DNA of 64,000 bases from Capsicum annuum (Eukaryota > Streptophyta > Magnoliopsida > Solanales > Solanaceae): contig NC_061119.1 in the NCBI RefSeq assembly GCF_002878395.1, forward strand, positions 14,743,296 to 14,807,295, read 5' to 3'. Below, one piece after another: positions 35,957 through 46,916 of this stretch; the first letter of the stretch is position 1; the number at the start of each line of letters is the position of its first letter. The position numbers and the translations under genes are program-made. The notes below the pieces were generated by a model that saw only the letters and a program-made list of their open reading frames with translations, was not told the DNA's origin and did no database searches.

Positions 35957-36497
35957 CTACACCTGAGGCACCAAGCTAAAATTTATATATAAGAAAGAGT
36001 TACTTACTCAAACACACATTCACAATCAATTATATATAAAATATTTATGATCAGCTATGGAGAGCATGGAGCAAATTAAGGAGATGGAATTTGTTGAAAG
36101 AAGAATAAAGGAGGAAAAAAAATAATAAGGAAAAATAAAAAGTAATAAAGTACAAAAAACATGAATAAAATGTCAAATTAAATAAATTTAATACGTGTTA
36201 GATGCTTATTGGTGCATGGCTTTTTCTGTCTTTCTTGCAATTGAGTTTGAACGAAAATGTCTTATTTATACTATTTTAAAATTATTTAGGGAGTAATAGA
36301 TCGCCCGCAAAGTTAAAATGTCTTTTTGCAAATCTCGAACAAGTTCAAAGATAATTTCATGTCTTTTTTCTTTTCTTTTCTTCCTAAGTTTAGTATGCAT
36401 ATTCTGAAAGTGGAAAAATGAAAATTATAATTAACCTTTGTCCTTAGTGTGATAGAGTGTATTAAAAAGAATAATGTATGTATTAGCTTTGTGTATT
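35957..36497. other. Intergenic AT-rich DNA
   Basis: No coding signal or clear repeat; it is the left flank of the copy 3 insertion site. Confidence 0.4.
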
Positions 36498-36502
36498 ATC
36501 AA

Positions 36503-38499
36503 TGTCACACCCCCTTTTTAACTCCAAAAAGATGGATTTTAGTTTCGAAAGGATTTTATTTATTAAAGTGACAAAATGAAGGTTGTTTCGAAAAAAGCAT
36601 TATTTATAATTTTTTTATTTAGAGTCGCCACTTGACATAATTCGGTGTGCCAAGTCACCTTTGAAAGATCCTTTTCAAAATAGTTTGACTCTAAAAACTA
36701 ATTTGCGAACAGAGATTCCGGTTAAGGAATTCTATTGACTGAGGGAAGGTGTTAAGCACCCCTCGATCCCGTGGTTCGACCATGGTCGCTTGGTGGATCA
36801 TATCGGCTAATTCGACACTAAGAGTATATAAACCACACAAAAACATACAAACCAATCAAACAAACAAACAAACAAACAAATCCAAAATTATAGTGTCCAG
36901 TCCAATTATTACAATTCAAAAATAGAAAAGTGCGAAAAAATATAAATCATATTCTAAACTAATCCTAAAATATGCTCCGACGTTTTACCCGATGCGTTGG
37001 GCCTTTATCGAGATCCGCCTTCTCCAACATGATACGTCAGGGCATTCTCCGGTGAATAAATACATCAATATTCGGGGCATTTCCCGGCCAAATGAATACA
37101 CTTCAACTCGAAAACATAAACCAATACATTTCAACAAAACACCTTCAACATTCAACGATCGCAAGTCATAAACTTTGCCTAACCCACTTAACTTTGTCTA
37201 TCAATGGTCGACCTAAACATGATACTACCATGTTTCAACAACATCCATGCTTATTCCGAACTAGACGACATATCACGTTCAACGTCAATGATTAATCAAA
37301 ATACTATAATATTCAATTTTATCAATTTTCGATTCTTATTCCCCAAATTGCTTTTCAACACAAATTTCTTTTACGAGACATGATTATCCAACCTATACTA
37401 ATCATCAAATTTGTTCCACAATCAATAATCCATAAATAAGAATTATCAACGTCGATAAGATCACCCAATCAAGATCATCTAACACATAATCATAGCCATT
37501 TCAACAAAATAAAAGAAAAAAGAAAAAAAGGGAGTAGAGATGGACCTCAAGAGCTTTCGATTGATTTTAATAAGAGAAATAAGAGCCTGTCCAAGAACCT
37601 CGAAGAATACCAATGAAATCTCGACTCTCAAATTAGTTCAAACCGCAACAGACCCAAAACTCGACTCACAATAGCACTTTGCGAAAATAGATGAATACCA
37701 ATAATGAAATACGAACAAATCGAGACTGGCAGATGAGATTTTAGAATTTCAAACTTTGAACTCGACAAAGAATGACTTGGACTAGATTTCGGTGAATCTG
37801 CTAAACCCAAAATGGAAATCGCTGAACCACGAGAGATTCAGATTAGATTTGAATGGAATCCGACGTGAAATAGAGTTGGAGTTGATTATTTTCGTGTCAC
37901 CGAAGCTCCGACAAGCTCCGTCGAACTCCGAAAGTGACAAAAATGAAAAAGAAAGGACGGCAGTGACGTTTTTCGACTAGAATCGCCAGAAAAAGAAAGA
38001 AATTCTCTCAACTCTCTCTCCCGCTATTTCCGATCTCTCCCTTTCACTCTCATTTTCTCTCTTTTCTTTTCACTTAATTTCCGTCCCCAACCTGTATTGC
38101 GTTAATGGTGCCAATACTGGGGTTCTATGTTGGTCTCATTGTTACCAATAAAAGGGAGCCCCAAAAAATGGGGATCCATTTTGTGTATGTGTATATGAGT
38201 ATATGTATGTGCAGCTTAGGGATTCAAAAAAATGGAGTTCTTTCTTTGTTAGGTGTACCCTGTGGGTCCCCCTTCTTTTTGTTGTTAATGTCTTATGTGA
38301 GAATAAAAATGTGAGTGGGTAGGGAGGTGGAAGCTTTTGATTGGGTAGGTTGTTAGGATAAGATAAATTAGTTAGAGGTATTGTTTTTATTTATTTTTGT
38401 ATTTTTGTAGGATATAATTACATGGGGTTGGACACATGGTAAGGTGAACTAAAAATGAATAAAATTAGACTTCGGGAGGAACAAAATTAGGTGTCTACA
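36503..38499 (-). repeat. 3' LTR of copy 3 (1997 bp)
   Basis: Starts TGTAGACACCTAATTTTGTT at 38499 and ends AAGGGGGTGTGACA at 36503. The half away from the internal region matches 45755-46912 closely and the other half matches 47940-48897 closely, so this is the reference for the composite 5' LTR. A (CAAA)n-like run lies near 36858-36880. Confidence 0.93.
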
Positions 38500-38515
38500 T
38501 CATGCCCTCTTTGAA
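38500..38515 (-). other. Polypurine tract, copy 3
   Basis: Minus-strand TTCAAAGAGGGCATGA directly precedes the LTR start, as in copies 1 and 2. Confidence 0.85.
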
Positions 38516-38838
38516 TGTAAACACGAAGTATTTTCAGACAAAGAAATAGACAACAAGACAGAATTTTGTCCCGACCGTTATTTAAAGGAACAAACAAAAG
38601 AAAGAAGGACAACCGGGTCTTGACTTAGGACATCTTACCTACCCAAGTTATGAGGGAATCGAGTGATAGGTATCTCAAAGGATTGGAAAGAGATAGACTA
38701 TACCGAGTTGGAGCGTCAAGTGAGGTTCCATCAAGGTTCCAGTCCGCGGCTCTGTTACATCAAAAAGGAAAACTATAAGTTAAAGCATAAATGAAATTAC
38801 AAAAATCCTATCTATACAGCTTTTTTTGAACTCTTGAC

Positions 38839-39255
38839 TTGAGTTTCATCACCCTATTCTTCAGGCGGGCTCCTGGCTTGCTATTTCTTTAACTTGTTGC
38901 TTGCCTTTCAATTTCTTCACCCTGTTCTCCGGGCGGGTTCCTAACTTGCTATTTCATCAACTTGTTGCCATGCTTTCAACTTCTGCACCCTGTTCTGTAG
39001 GCAAGCTCCTGACTTGCTACTTTTATCAACTTGTTGCTATGCTTTCAATTTCTTCACCCTGTTCTGCAGGGGGGCTCCTGACTTGCTATTTCATCAACTT
39101 ATTTCTATGCTTTCAATCTTTTTTATTTTTTTTCACCCTGTTCTGTAGGCGGGCTCCTGACTTGCTATTTTTCAATCTATTTAACTTTCAATTTCTTCAC
39201 CTTGTTTCTTGGTTTTCCATTTATTCGCCTTGTGCTTTGGGCATGCTCCTGAAAT
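38839..39255 (-). repeat. ~72-bp tandem repeat, ~6 copies, copy 3
   Basis: Plus-strand units read TTCACCCTGTTCTGCAGG, GGGCTCCTGACTTGCTATTT and CATCAACTTGTTGCTATGC. It makes a deceptive open frame on the plus strand at 38901-39269, but that frame is simply the repeat. Copies 1 and 2 hold two or three units. Confidence 0.88.
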
Positions 39256-39294
39256 CACATCAAAACTGAAAAAATTATCCCAAACAAAGAAATG

Positions 39295-40131
39295 CATTTT
39301 CTATGAGTTAATAGGAATGACTCGACTAAAAAGAACGTCTTATAGAAATCAAAGGGAATGACTCGACTAAAAGGTACATCTTATAGGAATCAAAGGGGAT
39401 GACTCGACTAAAAGGTACGTCTTATAGGAATCAAAGGTGATGACTCGACTAAAAGGTACTTCTTATAGGAATCAAGGGTGAGGACTCAACTAAAAGATAC
39501 GTCTAATAGGAATCAAAGGGAATGACTCGACTAAAAGGTAAATTTTATAGGAATCAAAGGGGATGACTCGACTAAAAGGTACGTCTTATAGGAATCAAAG
39601 GGGATGACTCGACAAAAAGGTACGTCTTATAGGAATAAATAGGAATGACTCGACTAAAAGTTACGTCTTATAGGAATCAAAGGGGATAACTCGACTAAAA
39701 GGTACGTCTTATATAAATCAAAGAGGATGACTCGACTAAAAGGTATGTCTTATAGGAATCAAAGGGGATGACTCGACTAAAAGGTACGTCTTATAGGAAT
39801 CAAAGGGGATGACTCGACTAAAAGGTACGTCTTATAGGAATCAAAGGGGATGACTCGACTAAAAGGTACCTCTTAAAGGAATCAAAGGGAATGACTCGAC
39901 TAAAAGGTATGTCTTATAGGAATCAATAGGAATGACTCGACTAAAAGGTACGTCTTATAGGAATCAAAGGGGATGACTCGACTAAAAGGTACATCTTATA
40001 GAAATCAAAAGGGATGACTCGACTAAAAAGTATGTCTTATAGGAATCAAAGGGGATGAATCGACTAAAAGGTACGTCTTCTAGGAGTCAAGGTGAATGAC
40101 TCGACTAAAAGGTACGTCTTCTAGGAATCAA
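39295..40131 (-). repeat. 41-bp tandem array in the 3' UTR of copy 3 (~20 copies)
   Basis: Plus-strand monomer words are GACTCGACTAAAAGGTACG, TCTTATAGGAATCAA and AGGGGAT. It is the reverse complement of the array at 3155-4390. Units are more uniform here than in copy 1, suggesting more recent homogenisation. Confidence 0.95.
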
Positions 40132-41139
40132 GACTTAAGTTTGGAAGTGCATTACCTCAGAAGCAAAATTCGAATTACCCAATCAAGGAAGTGTGTTTCC
40201 TTATCAATGTTGTTTGAATTATCAAAACAATGAAGTGTGTCTCCTTACCAAAGCTGCTTGAATTACCAAAACAAGGAAGTGCGTCTCCTAGAGATCTTGA
40301 ATTATGAGTTTTACCATGGTTTTGATTACCAAACCTGTGCAGCAACCTTGCCTCTTACATTTGTTGAGGTGAGAAATTATGGCCTTTGATGTTTAGGCTC
40401 TGAAATCCTTGATATGAATGCAACATGTATTCCTATTACATACAAAGAAAACTTGTGAGTTTAAAAACATAGTGGCTAGTTTGGGGCTTTGTCTTTTGAG
40501 GCAATTGATCCTGCCCCCATCACATTTAGCTTTGCTTCTAACCATTAGCATATGTCATTGACTTGTTGTATCATTGACTCAAACTCAGCTTATTAAGAGT
40601 GACTCTGAAACAAACACAGTATTTTTGCTTTATCGTATTTCTCAAATAAACCCTTTGAACCTTGGTATTTCCATGAGTTCCCCGACTTCTCTGTTGACAA
40701 AACTTCCTGCATGCCTTTTTTGGGCTCACAATCATGTCTCTTTCATGTGCTAGCTTTTGTCTTGCTTTGTGCAATTAAAGAAGCTGGTAGCCAGTTTTGA
40801 AATCTTTTCTCACTTGTTTTGACATGGACTTGACTCAAAGTCAAGAAACAAGAAAAGAATGACAATTTTTGTTTTGATAACTGACTTAAGAAAGATAAAA
40901 TTAAAATAAAGAGAAGAAAGAAAAGACAATGAATGTCCCCTTTTAAAACCAAGAAATGAAAAATTTATCTAAAAATGACAGTCAACACTAATGATTATGC
41001 CATGCATTTTGGATTAAGCAGCTTGATCTTTTCATCCAAACTTTCTACCCATTGTTGTTGATTTAATGGCCTTGAAACTGAGTTGCTTTCTTAGGTCAAT
41101 TGCATTTAAGACCCCATTCAGCTAGTGGCGCCTTGAAGG

Positions 41140-41310
41140 GTTTTCGCCAATAAGATTCTTTCATTTTCTCTCGGCTCACTATCGCCTTATGGTGCCCGTG
41201 AGGGTTTTCACCAATAAGACTCTCTCATTTTTATTTCTCTCAACTTACCATCATCTTATGGTACCCGTAAGGGTTTTCACCAATAATACTCTCTCATTTT
41301 TATTTCTCTC
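41140..41310 (-). repeat. ~70-bp tandem repeat, copy 3
   Basis: Two to three units with GAGGGTTTTCACCAATAAGA, CTCTCTCATTTTTATTTCTC and CATCTTATGGTACCCG; homologous to 1960-2265 and 27880-28195. Confidence 0.8.
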
Positions 41311-41587
41311 TTGATTCCCTATGCTGAGAAAGACAAATAGTTCTCAAATGCATCATCATATCCCTGGCATGCTCAGTCTTAACATCCTCAAAGATTGATC
41401 TGAAGGTATTTCTTTGGTTGTAACTTGACTTTTAGATAAGGTTAGAAATAAAGGATGGCATTGGGCCCAAATGACACTTGAAGTGGGGTAGGACTTACAA
41501 CTTTTGGAATCGACTCAAACAATAAGGATTAACTCATGCCCCAGTTTCTTTTGACTTGGTGACTCTAAATTGTTTATTTGGTTGGAC

Positions 41588-41660
41588 CGAGCCCTTAGTA
41601 GGGCAGCCTACGTATCTCACCCCCGAGAGAGGAGAATCAGGTCATGCGTAGTTCTGACAG
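41588..41660 (-). other. ~60-nt hairpin motif, 3' UTR copy, element 3
   Basis: On the minus strand GAACTACGCATGACCTGATT then CTCCTCTCTCGGGGGTGAGA and TACGTAGGCTGCCC. CTACG pairs with CGTAG, and TCTCCTCT pairs with GGGGTGAGA around a CTCG loop. Confidence 0.78.
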
Positions 41661-42609
41661 CTTGTTCTTTCACTTGATTCTATTTTTTTCTTTTGTTGAT
41701 TCTTTTGTATTTGGAACTTTTCTGACTTTATTTTTCTTGACACTCATTTTTTCTTTCTTTTTTGACATATTTTTTTAAATTGTGTTGACTCTTATCTTGA
41801 TTCCAAAAGAGGGGTATGAAATAAAATAACACTAAGGTCCAACTGAGGGTAAACAAAGGATGACACAGAGTTTGGATAGCAGAATGAAATGCCTTCATTA
41901 TATCAATTCTTGAAAATGCTAGTACATAGCATGAAATGTGAAAGTGCACGATCAAGATCAGTTATGAAATGTTTTACAACACTAAATTGCCTCGAGCATG
42001 TGTGCCATCTCTTTTTCTACACTTGCCCAGTATACAACTCCACTTTGTTGTACATTCCTCATGCTGAAGGACTCATGACTTCGTGGAGCTAATTTTCTTC
42101 CTGTTCCACTTGATAGGATCACGTAGACACTGTTTGACCTAATTAATACATGTCGTTCAATTGATGACCAAGTTATCCTTGCGATTCTCAAAAAGTCTCA
42201 ATTTTCAAAGAAGGCTTCGAGTTGATCACCAAATGCCCCAACACTCTATTTATTTTCTCAGATGATCTCTTTTCCTAAATTTAACTCTCTAATTCAATGC
42301 TTCATGATTAAGCTGGATTTTAAGATCTGATTGAAAATTCCACAGACATATCATATCACTAGAATCAACATAAAGTGACTGTATAAAGAAAACAAACAAA
42401 CAGCACATATTTGAAACATAAAAGGAAAGGGACACTTCATTTAGTTGAAATAAAAGATAAAAGGGTTTGCACATAAATGACAAAGGGACAAAACAAGATA
42501 GATCCCGAACTACAACCCTGAAATAATTCGAAAAACAGAAAAGAAAGCAAAACAAACTACCAGACCTCTTCCTAGTAGGGAGAGGGGTGACTTTTCAATT
42601 GCTCAGCCT

Positions 42610-44147
42610 GACATATTAGCCACTGGTTTGCATATCAACATAACTAGAGCTTCCACCACTGTCAGACGCATTTCCTTCAACAAATAAGCTCTGGATACCC
42701 ATGCTTAACTTATTGCCTCCCACATATTGTACAGTACCGCATGCTGGTGAAGAACTCTGTGGGATGGTCGAAGGGCCAATATTTTGCACCACAATCAATT
42801 TATCTTGAATTATCTTTTCTATTTCTCTTTTTAAAGTGCGACAATCTTCAGTAATATGACTCTGAATATCAGAATGATATGCACATCGCACATTAGGATC
42901 AAAGCTTCTTGAATGCGGGTCAGGAGTATACCCAAGAAGAGGAGTGATCATGCCCTGCTATACCAATCTCTGGAATAAACTAGCATAGGATTCCCCAATA
43001 GGAGTGAAATTATCTTTTTCCTTCCTTTTTTTTGCGAACTCTGGCCTCAGATAAAATTTGGATTTAGAGGTCCCTTGATAAATTTGTGGGGGTCAAGGAC
43101 GATATTGAGGGACAGGTGCATTCCATTGTGGATAAGAAGATGGATGAGCATACAATTGTGCATTGTTCACAGGATATCGAGGAAGTGGAATGGGATTTCT
43201 TGGATTTCGAAGAAAGAAACCTTGTTGCAAGTGGTTATGTGGATTTGATATGTAAGCTCGGGATTGAGGTTGACAGTATTGGTGAGTTGGACCTCTCAAA
43301 CTCTGCTTTGGCCCTGTCATGACAATAGGTGCATTTTCCTTCTTATTTCTTTCAGTTTCCCTTGGTTGATTGCAATGTCGTCCCGAATGTTTCACAGAAT
43401 CCTTCTGTCCATCAGGATCCTCAAATTTTGATGTCTCAAAGATGGGAGGAAGGTTAACACTTGAAGACACGCCCCAGTTTTTATATGAAACATCTTTATT
43501 GCCCATAAGTCCAGGGGAATTATTTTCTACACTCTTCACTTTCCCAACCATTTTCTCTAGCTCTTTTGGCATGCTAGGCTTCTTAGTAAGAAATTTTGGC
43601 GGTTCACTTAACTTAACTGTAGGCTCAAGAGTATACCAATGATCATCAACAGTATTGAACGTGGAGTCACTAGTGGACTGGGGAAGCACAATCGTTGGAT
43701 TGATAGACAAAGTGGAAGCCTTAGTAGAAGGTTGAGCAGCAAAAGCACAGACGGTATGTGGTGCTGTGAATGTGGTAGACTTATACTGAAGAGATAACAA
43801 AAAAGTGGTGGAAGTGTTGAGGTGCAATTGACGTGAAATGGATTCTGAGGCATGTTGTGTTGCATCAACAACAGTAGGAAACTGACTTTGCTGTTTTGGT
43901 GAAAGACCAAGGTATTTGCAGGGTCAAAAGTGGAGAACGGAGGTGGAGGCAGCCCACTGGCCCAAGCTCGATACATTACCATCATTTGTTGTCTCAGTCT
44001 TAAATTTTTTTCCATTAAACTCTCAATTTCCCAACTCTTTGTTTCATCCATGATGCCACTCTCTATATCCTTGTTGGACACAACTAACCCTTCCTTGGAT
44101 TTGGTGTAATATGGAGGACCAACTAGGAAACCACAAGAGTTCAACAT
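42610..44147 (-). pseudogene. Shortened, frameshifted gag of copy 3
   Basis: Starts at 44147 (MLNSCGFLVGPPYY) and shows WEIESLMEKNLRLRQQMMVM then YRAWASGLPPPPF, typical of nightshade Ogre-type gag N-termini. A shift near 43950-43830 moves to a second frame that runs to 43093 through LPPIFETSKFEDPDGQ, where the family has LPPGFKMPKFDLYDGHGDP. It then jumps straight to the Pro/Tyr-rich linker, so the central capsid core of about 200 residues is absent. After a stop at 43093 the family words FTPIGESYASLFQRL and CAYHSDIQSHITEDC (42885-42840 area) follow. The core loss means it could not build a normal capsid. No pol follows the stop near 42616. Confidence 0.85.
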
Positions 44148-44186
44148 TTTTCAAAACCTCTTCTTTTTTTTTCTTGAAAAAAAAAT

Positions 44187-44257
44187 CACCGAACCCTAGA
44201 AGGGAGCCTACATATCTCACCCCCGAAAGGGAAGAATCAGGTGTGCATAGTTCGTGA
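44187..44257 (-). other. ~60-nt hairpin motif, pre-gag copy, element 3
   Basis: Minus-strand GAACTATGCACACCTGATTC, TTCCCTTTCGGGGGTGAGA, then TATGTAGGCTCCC. The inner stem keeps pairing with CCCT in place of CTCT (G:C for G:U). It ends only about 40 bp before the gag start. Confidence 0.78.
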
Positions 44258-44721
44258 AGTTATGTCAAAATGGCCAATTGAACTCTTTTCTTTTTCTTTT
44301 TCCTCGAAACTTTAAGAAGAAAAGAAAATAACAATTTGTCAAAAGAATTGACGAAAATGTTTTTGAATTTTTCAGCTTTAACATCCCTATACAAAGTGAA
44401 ATCTATGATTAACAAAGAAAATCATTTTGGGTTTTCAATTTTAAATTTCATATGAAAGTGGAACTTGAACCTATTAAAGAAAAATCTTTTTGTAGTTTTC
44501 TTTTAAAGATATATATGAAACACCTACTCTAAATGAAGAGTGAAAAAAATCTTTTTGAATTTCTGAAATAAGATCAACCAAAAATGAAACCTACGACTAT
44601 TGAGAATTTTTTTTTTTTTGTATTTTTCTTTTCAATGCATGTATGAAACACCTACTCTAAATGAAGAGTGAAAAAAAATCTTTTTTAGTTTTTTTTTTAT
44701 ATAAGATTCTCGAACCAACAA

Positions 44722-44790
44722 TAGGCTGCCTACTATCTCACATCCGAAAGAGGAGAATCAGGGGTATGTAGTTCGTCCAGATTGGACAAT
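44722..44790 (-). other. ~60-nt hairpin motif, leader copy, element 3
   Basis: Minus-strand GGACGAACTACATACCCCTG, ATTCTCCTCTTTCGGATGTG, then AGATAGTAGGCAGCC. The stem is weaker than in the other copies. The flanking TTAATTGTCCAATCTGGACG is shared with 31086-31160. Confidence 0.72.
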
Positions 44791-45731
44791 TAATGATTAA
44801 ATAACGGATTGCACCCTGACTTGAGACACGACCAAAGACATACGATGAACAACATAACAATTTTTTTTTTGAGTTTTCAATTTGACACTTCACATAAAAA
44901 ATGACACCAACAGCCATGAAAGAAATTTTTTTTTTGTATTTTCATTAAATGAAATGTACAAAACTTCTACCACCTTTTTTTTTTGAATTTTTCTTTTATA
45001 AAAAGCCCCTAAAAAAATCTTTTTGGAGTTTTCGAATTGTGAAATCTTGCTAAAGGAAACAAAAGGAAAATCTTTTTGATTTTTTTTTCTTTTTTTTTTT
45101 GAATTTTTGAATTGTGGAAAACAAAATCCATAAAGAACCTAAAAACTACGAAACTCTTCTTTGATTCACCTTTTCTCTTTTTTTTTCCTCTTTTTTTTCA
45201 AGCACACCTTACTTCTAACACATGGTTTCCCCGAATCAGTCCGTCAAATGACCACATTACCCTCAAAGATGCAACATTTAGCACATGGGGATTCTTCAAA
45301 GGTGAGTCTCTTACAAAGAACCGTGTGGGCCCTGCTAGGTCTCAATATGATGCACATAAGAATGACCTAAAGGCTGACCTACGTTGTAGTTTACTAACAA
45401 GGCTATTCGGGGGAGCATATGATCAATAGTGGCTGCTTTGCTTTCCACCTACTCCATACATCCAACGGCTCCCCCCTAAAATAAAGGAGACTCAACTAGA
45501 GTTCGTGCGCACGACGTGCGCTCCGAGACTTGTTGCGGAAAGAATGACTCGGGTTATGCACATGATGTCAGATATAAAAGCGGTAAACACATAGGATAAA
45601 TACTGTAAACAAAGAGCACGAAAACGCACAAAAGTGAAAAACACAAACAAAAATCACAAACAATGCTTATACACTCGTAATGCCAAACAAAGTCGATACA
45701 ACTCCAAAAAAAAGCTCGAATTCTGAAATAT

Positions 45732-45750
45732 TTCCCCAGCAGAGTCGCCA
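45732..45750 (-). other. Primer binding site of copy 3 (intact)
   Basis: Minus-strand TGGCGACTCTGCTGGGGAA lies four bases past the LTR end. TGG complements the CCA tail of a tRNA, so this is the priming site for minus-strand DNA. It is the reference for the family. Confidence 0.9.
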
Positions 45751-45754
45751 GAGC

Positions 45755-46916
45755 TGTCACACCCCCTTTTTAACTCCAAAAAGATGGATTTTAGTTTCGA
45801 AAGGGTTTTATTTATTAAAGTGACAAAATGAAGGTTGTTTTGAAAAAAGGATTATTTATAATTTTTATATTCAGAGTCGCCACTTGACATAATTCGGTGC
45901 ACCAAGTCACCTTTGAAAGATCCTTTTCAAAACAATTTAACTCTAAAAACTGATCTGTGAACAGAGATTCCGGTTAAGGAATTCTGTTGACCAAGGGGAA
46001 GGTGTTAAGCACCTCTCGATCCCGTGGTTCGACCACGGTCGCTTCTTGGAGCATATAGGCTAATTCGACACTAAGAGTTTTAAACCACACAAAAATATAC
46101 AAACTAATCAGTTAAACAAACAAACAAACAAATCCAAAATTATAGTGTCCAGTCCAATTATTACAATCAAAAAATAGAAAAATGCGAAAAAATATAAATC
46201 ATATTCTAAACTAATCCTAAAATATGCTCCGATGTTTTACCCCATGCCTTGTGCCTTAATCGAGATCTGTCTTCTCCAACATGATACGTCGGGGCATTCC
46301 CCGGTGAATAAACACATCAATATTCGGGGTATTCCCCGGCCAAATGAATATACTTCAATTTGAAAACATAAACCAACACATTTCAACAAAACACCTTCAA
46401 CATTCAACGATCGCAAGTCATAAACTTTGCCTAACCCACTTATATTTGCCTATCAATGGTCGACCTAAACATGATACTACTATGTTTCAACAACATCCAT
46501 GCTTATTCCGAACTAGACGACATATGACGTTCAACGTCAATGATTAATCAAAATACTATAATATTCAATTTTATCAATTTTCGATTCTTATTCCCCAAAT
46601 TGCTTTTCAACACAAATTTCTTTTACGAGACATGATTAACCAACCTATAATAATCATCAAATTTGTTCCACAATCAATTATCCATAAACAAGAAATATCA
46701 ACGTCGATAAAATCACCCAATCAAGATCATCTAACACATAATTATAGCCATTTCAACAAAATAAAATAAAGAAGAAAAAAAGGGAGTAAAGAGATGGACC
46801 TTAAGAGCTTTCGATTGATTTTAATAAGAGAAATAAGAGCTCGTCCAAGAACCTCAAAGAATACCAATGAAATCTCGACTCTCAAATCAGTTCAAACTAC
46901 AACAGACCCAAAATAT
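45755..46916 (-). repeat. Partial second LTR (inner part of the composite 5' LTR)
   Basis: Ends GGGTGTGACA next to the primer site and matches 36503-37665 almost base for base, but stops abruptly near 46912 in the middle of the LTR (ACAGACCCAAAA). There it joins the end of a complete LTR. It therefore represents only the downstream 1.16 kb of an LTR. Confidence 0.88.

Noticed and set aside
37092..37295. Near-identical 67-codon frames at 37092, 46344 and 47499
   Set aside because: All lie in LTR copies, on the strand opposite to the element; the similarity is due to LTR identity.
38901..39269. A 122-codon open frame on the plus strand
   Set aside because: It is the translation of the ~72-bp tandem repeat on the strand opposite to the element.
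43086..43322. A 78-codon plus-strand frame
   Set aside because: It is antisense to the gag linker of copy 3 and reflects its codon composition.
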